From: Bacteroidales bacterium
GTDB taxonomy: Bacteria; Bacteroidota; Bacteroidia; Bacteroidales; F082
Length of the DNA: 50,295 nt
Assembly: GCA_015491905.1 (NCBI GenBank)
Contig: WGGC01000123.1
Span: 1 to 50,295 of the forward strand
Direction of reading: 5' to 3'
Shown one piece after another: positions 1 through 7,898 of this stretch (positions are counted from its first letter, which is position 1; every line of letters starts with the position of its first letter). The notes below the pieces were generated by a model, which saw only the letters and a list, made by a program, of their open reading frames with translations, did no database searches and was not told the DNA's origin. The translations under genes and the position numbers were made by a program.

Positions 1-15
1 GTCCTGCCACTCCGA
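1..15 (+). tRNA. partial tRNA, 3' end only (possibly tRNA-Pro)
   Basis: The first 15 bases fit the end of a tRNA: two T-loop bases (GT), a T-stem 3' strand CCTGC, an acceptor 3' strand CACTCCG and a discriminator A. This GC-rich stretch contrasts with the AT-rich surroundings and is followed directly by a strong hairpin and T-run, as expected at the end of a tRNA unit. An acceptor 5' strand of CGGAGTG with A73 would suit tRNA-Pro, but the anticodon is outside the window, so the isotype is a guess. Confidence 0.35.
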
Positions 16-25
16 CCCGGAAAGT

Positions 26-65
26 AAAGGTTAATTTGTTTAATTACAAGTTAACCTTTTTAATT
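26..65 (+). terminator. 14-bp hairpin with T-run
   Basis: The arms 26-39 and 46-59 pair over 14 positions with one G-T wobble (T35-G50) around the loop TTAATT, and are followed on the plus strand by a T-rich run (57-65). This is a good intrinsic terminator for the plus-strand tRNA-like unit at the left edge. It may also stop minus-strand transcription from the flavoprotein gene at 66-623, though the T-run on that side is poor. Confidence 0.7.
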
Positions 66-623
66 TTAGGGTTGTTTATTCTTATAAATAAGGTCGTATA
101 ATTCAACCAAACGCATTCCTGTTCCTTTAGCATCGCGGAGTGCCAATGGGTCGTAATCGAGATTACCCATTTCAGTAAACGTAAATCCAATTGCCCCGCT
201 ACCTCCGAGAATCATGCGATGACGCAGCATAAAAGCATGGAGAGTATTTAAAGTGCTTTCAATGTATCGCCTGCCGGTAACCACATAACCACCTATTTTG
301 TTATGTAGGCCTCCTTTCATCCACCAGGTACGTTCCATTAACTTTTTAATATCTACACTTACATCAGAAAATTGAGAAGGACTACCGAAAAGTATAATTT
401 CTGCCCAAAACAGTTCCTTATAAACTGACTGCATATCATCCTCTATTACACAGTATCCTTTTGTCTTACATTCGCGACACGGGCCGCAACCTGAAAATTT
501 TAATTCCCCCAGAAATACTTTATGGATTTCAGCTTCTTCAGGGAAAGCTGTTAATGCTACATCCATCATTTGTGCTGTATTTCCATCTTTACGCGGACTA
601 CCATAAATTGCTAATACATTCAT
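66..623 (-). CDS. iron-sulfur flavoprotein / NADPH-dependent FMN reductase family
   Basis: A 185-residue flavodoxin-fold protein. The N-terminal YGSPRKDGNT (residues 7-16) is the FMN phosphate-binding loop of the NADPH-dependent FMN reductase family. Cysteines 46, 49, 52 and 58 form C-x2-C-x2-C-x5-C, the compact cluster motif of archaeal and bacterial iron-sulfur flavoproteins (Isf), so a 4Fe-4S cluster beside FMN is likely. Family members are cytosolic electron carriers or reductases of O2, H2O2 or quinones; the substrate here cannot be read. The gene is monocistronic, with a TAnnTTTG match (667-674, complement) about 44 bases upstream of the ATG and a hairpin just beyond the stop. It could equally be named NAD(P)H-dependent oxidoreductase. 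Confidence 0.8.
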   Translation of the reverse strand: MNVLAIYGSPRKDGNTAQMMDVALTAFPEEAEIHKVFLGELKFSGCGPCRECKTKGYCVIEDDMQSVYKELFWAEIILFGSPSQFSDVSVDIKKLMERTWWMKGGLHNKIGGYVVTGRRYIESTLNTLHAFMLRHRMILGGSGAIGFTFTEMGNLDYDPLALRDAKGTGMRLVELYDLIYKNKQP

Positions 624-666
624 ATTATAAAAATATTATTTTAAGAAAATTCATATTTATTTTATC

Positions 667-674
667 CAAATATA
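667..674 (-). promoter_or_regulatory. TAnnTTTG -7 element for the flavoprotein gene
   Basis: The complement strand reads TATATTTG, a full match to the Bacteroidota -7 consensus, and predicts a leader of roughly 35-40 nt. No clear -33 TTTG is seen. Confidence 0.45.
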
Positions 675-706
675 TGTTATCAGATACATTAGTATTATAT
701 ATATAA

Positions 707-1711
707 TTAATTAAAGAAAATCTGGAACTGTAATGAAGCAACATAGTTTACTATTCTACTGTCAGCAAACTGGAAGGAATTATCAAAGAAAACTTTTAAT
801 TTGTAACCATTTAATGCATAATTATATCCCAAATGATACAAAGGCCGGTCTGCAATTCCATAAATCAAACTTTTATATTTTTCAAAAGACATCATCACCT
901 GGCTTTTTCTGATATTCAGGGCTGTTAATACATAATATCCGCTTGCAACTTCTCCATTTAAATTTGCGCTTAGATATTCTGCCTGAACGCTAACTTTATG
1001 AGAACTACAACGTACAAAGAAGTTATATCTAAAATCAGAACCGGAAAAAAGCCGTTCAGGAGGTAATAATTTAGGGATATTTAAAAGGTCAGCTTTTCTA
1101 TATGCCAACGAATAACCTAATTTTATTTTATAATTATGTAAAGGAAAGACGAGTGCTGTTTTCTGAGTAATCAAAAATCCCTTATTATTAAATTTATAAA
1201 CCTTAACACCGTTGCCGTTAAAAAAACCAACATGAATTTCCACATGTTTATCTTTACTTTTATAATTCATTTGAATTCCCAGGTCTCTAACTCCAAGCGT
1301 ACCATCAGGGATAAGTACATTAACAGCTTCGGCTCTTTCAATAATAGGGAGCTTGTAATCCGATTGAAAACGCTCCAAACTATATTCCGGAACCAACTGA
1401 CCCATTTCAAAAGAAAATAAATGAACTTTATAACCAACTTTTACATCTTCCAGATTAAATTTATCAGGTTTATTACTACAAAATACCGTTTGAATTTTAT
1501 AGGACCAGTGTTTTGAGAAATACGTATTAGATTTCAACCAAAATTTAAGCCTCCTCACTGAAAAATCAACATCATTATTAATATTATTTCTGGCATTAAG
1601 TTGTACAAACCCATTAAAGTCATATGACTTAAAATCAGTTTTTTCTTGTGAAAAAGCAAAACTACTTATAAAAAATAAAATAACTGCAAGGTATTTATTA
1701 AGGTATTTCAT
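707..1711 (-). CDS. phosphate-selective porin O/P family outer-membrane protein
   Basis: A 334-residue beta-barrel protein with a clear signal peptide (residues 1-21, ending SFAFSQ). The N-terminal barrel pattern FNGFVQLNARNNI...DFSVRRLKFWLKS is the family hallmark of Porin_O_P (OprO/OprP), and alternating hydrophobic beta strands continue to the C-terminal FQIFFN, which ends in an aromatic-rich strand as outer-membrane porins do. The family forms anion or phosphate channels, but specificity within Bacteroidota is poorly predicted by homology. The gene stands alone, 226 bp downstream of the TauE gene on the same strand, with no recognisable -7 box immediately upstream. Nothing in the sequence ties it to a pho regulon. 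Confidence 0.75.
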   Translation of the reverse strand: MKYLNKYLAVILFFISSFAFSQEKTDFKSYDFNGFVQLNARNNINNDVDFSVRRLKFWLKSNTYFSKHWSYKIQTVFCSNKPDKFNLEDVKVGYKVHLFSFEMGQLVPEYSLERFQSDYKLPIIERAEAVNVLIPDGTLGVRDLGIQMNYKSKDKHVEIHVGFFNGNGVKVYKFNNKGFLITQKTALVFPLHNYKIKLGYSLAYRKADLLNIPKLLPPERLFSGSDFRYNFFVRCSSHKVSVQAEYLSANLNGEVASGYYVLTALNIRKSQVMMSFEKYKSLIYGIADRPLYHLGYNYALNGYKLKVFFDNSFQFADSRIVNYVASLQFQIFFN

Positions 1712-1937
1712 GTTTTTAAAATCTTATATTTCATTGGACATATCGACATTACCGATAATAATTAATAATTTTTCTACGTAATTTAATGGTTATTCAATCA
1801 TGGTCACTTCATGTGTTTAAAAATTTTATTTGCCCTTGTAAATGTTTTACTCTATTATGAATTTTTTTATTCATTATTCTGTGTGTAATTTATAATTAAT
1901 AAAATTCCGGTTAATTTCATATCTGCCTTATATATAA

Positions 1938-2675
1938 TCATATTACTTTAAAAATTAGTTTAATAGCCATAACGAGTAATATGACAGCCAATATTTTTTT
2001 TACATGATTATGATTTAAATTTTTATGCATTACCATAGTGCCTAATGTTGCTCCCAAAACACCACCAATAGAAGCGATAATTAAAATAATCCAATTAACA
2101 TCTCCCATAGCCCAGTATGTGATAAATCCGGAAAAAGACGAAAAAGGAACGACAAAAGCAGTAATTGCTGTTATTTTTTTTGGATGGAAACCCATCATTA
2201 ACATTAAAGGAGAAATAATACCTCCACCTCCAATTCCAAGCATCCCGGAAAGCAAACCTGCAAATGCCCCTATTAGTAATAAATAAAAATATGGCCTGTC
2301 TTTCCGGTAAGCATCTTCAGAACGCCCTTTATGAAATAAAAACATAAATCCTGAGAAAAGAAGAAATCCAATAAAAAGAATAAGGATAATATTTGCAGGA
2401 ATAAATTTTGATATATAAGCCCCGGCAGCAGCAAAAATAAAAGATGAAATAATAATTGGAATACCTATTTTAAAATCAAGACGTTTATGTTTTATATTAC
2501 TAATGCTCGCCCCTGACAAACTAACGGTATTATAAAATAAACCGATAGGCTTTGCCATATTAATCGGAATTCCAAGAGAAACAAAAATTGGAATAAGTAT
2601 AATTGCTGCTCCAACACCTCCCAAGGCAAAAATAAATGCTGCAACAAAAGAAATAATAAAAATTATAATATTCAT
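1938..2675 (-). CDS. TauE/SafE family permease, full length
   Basis: A 245-residue integral membrane protein with about eight hydrophobic segments in two homologous halves. Each half carries the family's glycine-rich signature: GGVGAAIILIPIFVSLG near residue 20 and GMLGIGGGGIISPLMLMMG near residue 145. Family members export or import sulfite, sulfoacetate, sulfite-like or thiosulfate anions across the inner membrane. It lies 15 bp behind the ArsR-type regulator gene and is co-transcribed with it. The pairing of a thiol-rich ArsR protein with TauE/SafE resembles bigR-type operons that respond to sulfide or persulfide, so a sulfur-compound exporter is a reasonable inference; other anions are possible. 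Confidence 0.8.
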   Translation of the reverse strand: MNIIIFIISFVAAFIFALGGVGAAIILIPIFVSLGIPINMAKPIGLFYNTVSLSGASISNIKHKRLDFKIGIPIIISSFIFAAAGAYISKFIPANIILILFIGFLLFSGFMFLFHKGRSEDAYRKDRPYFYLLLIGAFAGLLSGMLGIGGGGIISPLMLMMGFHPKKITAITAFVVPFSSFSGFITYWAMGDVNWIILIIASIGGVLGATLGTMVMHKNLNHNHVKKILAVILLVMAIKLIFKVI

Positions 2676-2690
2676 CGGAAGTGTAATATG

Positions 2691-3011
2691 TTAGTCTTCA
2701 ATATAGTTTTCATATATATCAAATACCTTTTCAAAAAGCATCTTCACCTTCGCCCAGTTTTCCTTGTTAAGACAATACTTAATATAAGGCCCTTCAATTT
2801 CTCCTTCAATTAACCCTGAATATTTCAATTCCTTTAAATGCTGTGATAAGGTAGATCTGCTAATAGATATTTCATTTATCAAATTACCGCTATAACAACA
2901 GGCATTTTTCTTTACAAGTTTTTGTAAAATATATAACCTGACAGGATGCCCCATTACTTTAGCAAATTGAGCCATTTCAATTATTTCAGAAGAGAAATCA
3001 GACTTTTTCAT
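2691..3011 (-). CDS. ArsR/SmtB-family transcriptional regulator
   Basis: A 106-residue winged-helix protein. GHPVRLYILQKL (21-32) is the usual ArsR helix, SRSTLSQHLKELKYSGLI (51-68) is the recognition helix, and IEGPYIKYCLN (72-82) is the wing. Cysteines sit at 38, 39 (NACCYSG, in the position of the classical ArsR metal or thiol site) and 80. The classical CxC spacing is absent and is replaced by adjacent cysteines, so the inducer could be a soft metal or metalloid or a persulfide. It is the first gene of a two-gene operon with the TauE/SafE permease and is probably autoregulated through the palindrome at 3032-3057. Confidence 0.85.
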   Translation of the reverse strand: MKKSDFSSEIIEMAQFAKVMGHPVRLYILQKLVKKNACCYSGNLINEISISRSTLSQHLKELKYSGLIEGEIEGPYIKYCLNKENWAKVKMLFEKVFDIYENYIED

Positions 3012-3031
3012 AATTAGAATATATAGATTTC

Positions 3032-3057
3032 ATTATTTCGCAAAATTACGAAATAAT
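3032..3057 (-). promoter_or_regulatory. palindromic operator enclosing the -7 box of the arsR-tauE operon
   Basis: The arms ATTATTTCG (3032-3040) and CGAAATAAT (3049-3057) are a perfect 9-bp inverted repeat. The 8-base spacer (3041-3048) read on the minus strand is TAATTTTG, a full match to the Bacteroidota -7 consensus TAnnTTTG. The site lies 21 bp upstream of the regulator start, so a bound dimer would sit on the polymerase contact site. The symmetry and promoter match are directly visible; binding by the adjacent ArsR protein is inferred. Confidence 0.7.
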
Positions 3058-3280
3058 ATTATTTTGCTTATATTTTAATGTTCTTTTTTGATCATCAGAA
3101 ATTCCGGTGATTAAATAGAATTATAAAAAAAAAGAATCTTTCATTAAAAACAAACCCTTTCGACTGGCAATCATCATAATGAATAATTATTTTACTTATT
3201 TTTTATGTAAGAGAATATATTTTATTGCTAAATATAAAAGCTTTAAATTTTAGATTAGGAAATTAGAAGTTTTTCAACAT

Positions 3281-3318
3281 AAAAAAGCCTCAAAATGAAT
3301 ACTTTTGAGGCTATGTTT
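3281..3318 (-). terminator. terminator of the chemosensory operon
   Basis: The arms AGCCTCAAAA (3286-3295) and TTTTGAGGCT (3303-3312) form a perfect 10-bp stem with a 7-nt loop. An A-run on the left (3281-3286) becomes the U-tract of minus-strand transcripts. A short T-run on the right makes it partly bidirectional. It lies about 120 bp past the last gene of the operon. Confidence 0.8.
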
Positions 3319-3439
3319 TTTGTTGGTGTGGTTAATTTAAAATATAAGATTCCGATACATATTTATACTTTAAGAACTTAAAAAAACTATACTATAAAAC
3401 TCTTTACATGAAAAAGCCTTTAATATATTTGAATAAAAC

Positions 3440-3817
3440 CTACTTTAAAAACTTGTTAAGCGACTGAAGCAACTGATTCAATTTAATTGGTTTGGCAATA
3501 AAATCATTTGCACCCAATTCTTTACTTGTTTGTTCCTCTCCGGAAAGGATATAAGCAGTTTGAACAATTACCGGTGTTTTTTTATCTTTCTCACGAATGT
3601 GCTTTAAAACATCAAATCCGCTTGTGGAAAACAAATTAAGATCCAACAAAACCAAATCAACATTATTTTCATCATACATCTTAATAGCTTCATCACCGTC
3701 ATCGGCAAAAAGCAACTTAGCATTTGTTCGCTTCAAGGCAGCATCAAAAAATCTTATACTGGTTTCAGTATCTTCGACAACTAAAATTGTCTTATTATCA
3801 AAATTAAAATCATTCAT
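3440..3817 (-). CDS. single-domain response regulator with an unusual D-loop
   Basis: A 125-residue receiver domain with no output domain. Visible are the acidic pair E15/D16, the predicted phospho-acceptor D59 (LVLLD), T87 and K109 in the KPI motif. The usual MPxMDG after the aspartate is replaced by LNLFSTSG, so the proline that shapes the active-site loop is missing. It is the last gene of the chemosensory operon, 12 bp behind a REC-HK-REC hybrid kinase that is its likely phosphodonor. Its sequence (KLLFADDGDEAI, KPIKLNQLLQSLNKFLK) resembles the C-terminal receiver of the second hybrid kinase at 14530-16089 more than it resembles CheY. Confidence 0.85.
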   Translation of the reverse strand: MNDFNFDNKTILVVEDTETSIRFFDAALKRTNAKLLFADDGDEAIKMYDENNVDLVLLDLNLFSTSGFDVLKHIREKDKKTPVIVQTAYILSGEEQTSKELGANDFIAKPIKLNQLLQSLNKFLK

Positions 3818-3829
3818 TGAATTCTCCTT

Positions 3830-5413
3830 TTATTCTTTGAAATATTTATTAAAAATTTTAATAAGCTCATCACCTTTAAATGGCTTACTAACATAATCAT
3901 TCATACCAATTTGCAAATATTTTTCACGATCCCCTTCCATAGTATTTGCTGTCATTGCAATGATAGGGATTTTTTTTACACGATGTTCATTTTCTTCTAT
4001 ATTCCTTATCTGTTTAGTGGCTTCCATACCATCCATTACCGGCATTTGAATATCCATAAAAACTAAGTCATAATCCTTTTCCTTAAATTTTTCAACAGCC
4101 AACTTTCCATTATCAGCTATATCAACTTCATAACCCATATTATTTAATATAACGGAGGCTACTTTTTGATTTATCTTATTGTCTTCAGCAAGCAAAATAT
4201 TCAGTTTTCTATTCCTTAACGCTCTTTTTTCAGCGGCCTTTAAATTATCGGCTGCATTTGAATTTTCAAATTCAGATTTACTGGTAATATCCAACACAAC
4301 AGTAAACCAGAAAGTAGAACCATGACCTTCAACGCTATCCACACCAATACTTCCACCCATTAAATGAGATAAATTCTTACTAATTGCCAACCCTAAACCT
4401 GTACCGCCATATTTCCTTGTTGTTGACTTATCAACCTGGGAAAAGGATTGAAACAGTTTTTGCCTACCCTCTTCAGAAATACCAATTCCTGTATCTGCTA
4501 CTTTAAATAATAAATTAACCGACTTGCCATCATGCATTTCCTGCTTTTCTACCGAAAGGGTAACTCCTCCTTTATCAGTAAATTTAATGGCATTATTCAT
4601 TAAATTAATAATAATTTGCTTTAACCTCACAGGATCTCCCATAAGGTAATCGGGTACACCTTCTTTGATATCAAGTTTTAAATAGAGGTTCTTTTTATCA
4701 GCCATCACTTTCAACATTTGAATGACATTTTTTAACTCTCTACTCAGTTGAAATGGGATTTTTTCCAGTTCAATTCTTCCGGCTTCTATTTTAGAATAGT
4801 CTAAAATATCATTAATAATTGTAAGTAGGTTTTCCCCGGAAGATTCAATTATCGAAAGGTACTCTTTTTGCTCTTTTGTTAAAGGGGTATTTTTTAATAT
4901 ATCCACCATACCTATAATTCCATTCATTGGAGTCCGGATTTCATGTGACATATTTGCCAAAAACAATGCTTTAGCTTCAGCAGCAGCTTCGGCAGCTTTT
5001 TTAGCCTTAACAAGTTCATCCATAGTTTGCTTTAATTCAACATGTAAATGAACCCTTGCTCTCAACTCCCCTTTTGAAAAAGGTTTGGAAATATAATCAA
5101 CAGCCCCATAACTAAATGCTTTTTCAATATTTTCCTGATTATTAAGGGCTGTTAAAAAAATTACCGGAATATCTTTGGTCATAGGATAGTTTTTCAATAC
5201 CTGGCACACTTCAAAACCATCCATTTCAGGCATCATTACATCTAACAATATCAAATCAAAATAATTTGATTTAGCTTTACGTATAGCAGTTTTACCATCT
5301 ATTGCTGTAACAACAGTACATTCTTCTGTTTGCAGTACGGTAGATATCAAATCCAAGTTTATTTGCATATCGTCTACCGCTAATATTTTTGCTTTTTTCA
5401 TTTTATCGGCCAT
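3830..5413 (-). CDS. hybrid sensor histidine kinase, REC-HisKA-HATPase-REC
   Basis: A 527-residue cytosolic kinase with no membrane segment. It starts with a receiver domain (residues 8-125, D58 in [11 protein letters not shown]), followed by a coiled linker (130-150) and HisKA with phospho-acceptor H157 in [15 protein letters not shown]. The HATPase_c domain has a clear N-box ([13 protein letters not shown]), G1 (DTGIGI) and G2 ([11 protein letters not shown]). A second, canonical receiver ends the protein ([10 protein letters not shown]). The N-terminal receiver in place of a sensor suggests the kinase is itself controlled by phosphorylation, possibly from CheA. It is the tenth gene of the chemosensory operon, 22 bp after cheB. 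Confidence 0.9.
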   Translation of the reverse strand: MADKMKKAKILAVDDMQINLDLISTVLQTEECTVVTAIDGKTAIRKAKSNYFDLILLDVMMPEMDGFEVCQVLKNYPMTKDIPVIFLTALNNQENIEKAFSYGAVDYISKPFSKGELRARVHLHVELKQTMDELVKAKKAAEAAAEAKALFLANMSHEIRTPMNGIIGMVDILKNTPLTKEQKEYLSIIESSGENLLTIINDILDYSKIEAGRIELEKIPFQLSRELKNVIQMLKVMADKKNLYLKLDIKEGVPDYLMGDPVRLKQIIINLMNNAIKFTDKGGVTLSVEKQEMHDGKSVNLLFKVADTGIGISEEGRQKLFQSFSQVDKSTTRKYGGTGLGLAISKNLSHLMGGSIGVDSVEGHGSTFWFTVVLDITSKSEFENSNAADNLKAAEKRALRNRKLNILLAEDNKINQKVASVILNNMGYEVDIADNGKLAVEKFKEKDYDLVFMDIQMPVMDGMEATKQIRNIEENEHRVKKIPIIAMTANTMEGDREKYLQIGMNDYVSKPFKGDELIKIFNKYFKE

Positions 5414-5435
5414 AAAATATTCTTAGGGTATAAAG

Positions 5436-6512
5436 TTAATTTATTTTTATATGTTTTAGGTTATTAATATAATTTAATATTTCGTGAAGGGAGAATACAC
5501 GTTTAGCAGCATTTAATTTAAAAGCCGCGCCAGGCATTCCCCACACCAAAGCTGTTTTTTTATCCTGCACAAGTGTATATGCTCCTGCTTTTTTTAACTC
5601 CAACAGACCCATAGCACCATCAGACCCCATCCCTGTCAATAAAATTCCAACAGCCTTCTCTCCGGCATATCGTGCTGCTGATTTAAACAAAATATCAACA
5701 GCAGGTTTATGAAGGTTTACTAATGGCCCGTCTTTTAAATGGATTTTATAATTTAAACCCGGCTTTACAATCATCATATGATGGAAACCATTTGCGATAT
5801 AAGCATGACTTTCCTTAATTACCTCGCCCTCAACCCCTTCTTTGATTTCCAGTTCTGATAATGTATTCAACCTTTCGGCAAATAATTTTGTAAAGTCTCC
5901 GGGCATATGCTGACATATTAAAATCGGAGGCACTGGTGTCTGAATGTTACTTAACAAATATTCAATTGCCTGTGGTCCTCCTGCTGAAGCTCCAATAAAA
6001 ATAATTTTATCCTTTTTGGCTTCCATACCAACATTTTTATGCGAATGAATAACCGACCCTTTAGAATGAATAGAAAACGTTCGTAATAATTGTAACTTTT
6101 CTTTCGCTAATGCTGCAGATTTTAATGCCTGTAGTATCTGTACGGCAACAGTTTTACCCTTTTCACCGGCTAATAAACCAGGCTTTTGAATTACTTCAAC
6201 AGCTCCATACTGCAGCGCTTCCAATGCTTTTCTTGAACTTTTTGGTGCTACCCCTGAAAATATAACTACAGGAATTGGGTGCTGGCTCATAATTTTCTTT
6301 AAAAATGTCAAACCATCCATTTTAGGCATTTCAATATCCAGAAGAATAACATCAGGGGTTTCATATTCCATTATTTTTACAGCCTCAAAAGGATTTTCTG
6401 CAGTTCCCAAAATAACTAATTCGCTATCAGTCTCAATAATACTGCTAACCCAGTTAACAACTGTTTTTGAGTCATCTACTATCAATATTTTATATGGCTT
6501 TTCCTGAATCAT
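5436..6512 (-). CDS. cheB: chemotaxis methylesterase/deamidase CheB
   Basis: A 358-residue two-domain enzyme that removes methyl groups from receptor glutamates. The receiver (7-125) has D59 in LLDIEMPKMDG. The C-terminal methylesterase has the catalytic triad S176 (GASAGGP), H202 (CQHMPGDF) and D298 (GMGSDGA). Length and order are normal for CheB. Its ATG shares one base with the cheD stop (TAATG at 6512), which points to translational coupling. With cheR, cheD and a transmembrane receptor in the same operon, the adaptation system is complete. Confidence 0.95.
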   Translation of the reverse strand: MIQEKPYKILIVDDSKTVVNWVSSIIETDSELVILGTAENPFEAVKIMEYETPDVILLDIEMPKMDGLTFLKKIMSQHPIPVVIFSGVAPKSSRKALEALQYGAVEVIQKPGLLAGEKGKTVAVQILQALKSAALAKEKLQLLRTFSIHSKGSVIHSHKNVGMEAKKDKIIFIGASAGGPQAIEYLLSNIQTPVPPILICQHMPGDFTKLFAERLNTLSELEIKEGVEGEVIKESHAYIANGFHHMMIVKPGLNYKIHLKDGPLVNLHKPAVDILFKSAARYAGEKAVGILLTGMGSDGAMGLLELKKAGAYTLVQDKKTALVWGMPGAAFKLNAAKRVFSLHEILNYINNLKHIKIN

Positions 6513-6994
6513 TATTTCTTGTTTACACTGGTTTTTTGAATATATTTTTGTCTTACTTCTCCTGTAATAATATCAAAAATAATTTTTCGTCCCCTATCGC
6601 CCCCTGTGCTTTCTGCCACAATAGGAATATGAAACTCCCTAAGCATTTCTTTCGCCATAGCAATATTTCTATCGCCAACGCGAAATACATCACTATGCTG
6701 ATCAAGTACTGCAGCTCCACCAAATAACTTTGCAACTATATTTTTCCTTTGGCCATGCTTTTTTTCCATGTTTTCCAGTAATTGTTTAATAGCTATGTTT
6801 CCATATTTCGGCGATGCCAGTCCATTACCATTCCAGGATGGCAATAAAAAATGATTCATACCTCCCAGTTTTTTTTTATCATCATATAAACATACTGCCA
6901 CACACGATCCCAGCAAAGTAGTAACATAAACCGGAGAAGAACTAACATAAATCATTCCCGGATATAAAAAATATGTGTCGTAGGTTTTATCCAA
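6512..6994 (-). CDS. cheD: chemoreceptor glutamine deamidase CheD
   Basis: A 160-residue CheD that deamidates receptor glutamines and in other phyla also stimulates CheC. The family motif TLLGSCVAVCLYD contains the predicted nucleophile C31, and GGMNHFLLP carries the catalytic H48. No cheC or cheX is present in the operon, so CheD here probably works directly on the single receptor. It is 5 bp from the kinase-like gene upstream and overlaps cheB by one base. Confidence 0.93.
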   Translation of the reverse strand: MDKTYDTYFLYPGMIYVSSSPVYVTTLLGSCVAVCLYDDKKKLGGMNHFLLPSWNGNGLASPKYGNIAIKQLLENMEKKHGQRKNIVAKLFGGAAVLDQHSDVFRVGDRNIAMAKEMLREFHIPIVAESTGGDRGRKIIFDIITGEVRQKYIQKTSVNKK

Positions 6995-6999
6995 AGCAG

Positions 7000-7893
7000 T
7001 TAAAATTTTTCTTCTTCATCATCAACAAACAAGCCATCTTCATCCGAGAGTAATTCAGAATTTGTAGCCGGTGGAATCACAACAGTAAAAATACTCCCCT
7101 TTCCTTTTTCACTTTCTATATAAATCTTTCCATTCATCAAATTCACAAGTCCGTCAACAATTGACAACCCTAACCCATTACCTGAATTTAACGAATGTAT
7201 TTTCTTGTCAATTCTTTTAAACCTGTCAAATATTTCATTTAAATTTTCTTTGGATATCCCTATTCCTTCATCCTGAACTTTTATTTCAAGATTATCACCC
7301 TCTGTTTTTATATGTATTGTAACCAAACTTCCATCATTAGAAAATTTTATTGCATTACTGACAAGGTTAACTAAAATAAAACGTAATTTTTCACGGTCTG
7401 TCTTAAAAAGTAATTTATCGCCCATAGATAATGATGGGTAATAGTATGTTTCTATTGCTATCTTTTTTTTATTAATTTCAGGTTTTAAATATTCAATTAT
7501 TTCGTTTATTAAATGAGGTATATCAAATTCTGAGATTTCCATTTTTACTTCACCGGTTTCCAAATGGGCAGCCATAAAAATATTCATTAGTTGAAAATCA
7601 AGGAAAGCAGATTCTGAATATATCAATTTTGCCAATGAATGTGCTTTTTTCATTTCACCGGCTTTAAGATGAATAATACGTTCTGCCAATCCTTTTACCG
7701 AAGAAAAAGGGTTTATTATTTCGTTGGTAACATTAGAAATAAAATGACTTTTAAAGCTTTCTGACTCAAGTAACTTTTGATTTAGTTTCTTTACTTCTTT
7801 TAACAATTGGGTGTTTTCCTTTTCAAGGTTTCGTTTTTTTTTCAATTGCTCTTTCAGTAAGTGAAGTAAAGTTTTATCATTTATTTTAGTCAT
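7000..7893 (-). CDS. histidine-kinase-like protein lacking the phospho-acceptor histidine
   Basis: A 297-residue soluble protein with an N-terminal coiled coil (about 10-48), a HisKA-like dimerisation region (49-115) and a HATPase_c domain. The ATPase side looks functional: N-box LVSNAIKFSNDG, G1 DEGIGIS and G2 GNGLGLSIV. In the H-box, the usual [12 protein letters not shown] reads FISNVTNEIINP, so the phosphorylated histidine is N57; the codon at 7725-7723 is AAC. Autophosphorylation at the normal place is therefore not possible. The C-terminus is acidic and ends DDEEEKF, close to the receptor's end DDEFERF. It sits 5 bp from both cheR and cheD, so a role in receptor adaptation or array control is inferred; a phosphatase or ATP-driven scaffold role is possible. 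Confidence 0.85.
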   Translation of the reverse strand: MTKINDKTLLHLLKEQLKKKRNLEKENTQLLKEVKKLNQKLLESESFKSHFISNVTNEIINPFSSVKGLAERIIHLKAGEMKKAHSLAKLIYSESAFLDFQLMNIFMAAHLETGEVKMEISEFDIPHLINEIIEYLKPEINKKKIAIETYYYPSLSMGDKLLFKTDREKLRFILVNLVSNAIKFSNDGSLVTIHIKTEGDNLEIKVQDEGIGISKENLNEIFDRFKRIDKKIHSLNSGNGLGLSIVDGLVNLMNGKIYIESEKGKGSIFTVVIPPATNSELLSDEDGLFVDDEEEKF

Positions 7894-7898
7894 AAGTA

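Larger units (their letters stand above)
3012..3439. other. 428-bp intergenic region, contents
   Basis: It holds the promoter/operator of the ArsR-TauE operon (3032-3057) at one end and the terminator of the chemosensory operon (3281-3318) at the other. The stretches 3058-3280 and 3319-3439 are AT-rich, contain no ORF with coding character and no RNA I recognise. Confidence 0.6.

Noticed and set aside
461-706. Plus-strand ORF opposite the flavoprotein gene
   Set aside because: It is an antisense shadow with unusual composition, no family signature and no promoter; the minus-strand frame has clear flavoprotein motifs.
1857-1874. Terminator for the TauE gene (ATGAAT/ATTCAT with T6 loop)
   Set aside because: The 6-bp AT-only stem is too weak, and such hairpins are expected by chance in this AT-rich spacer.
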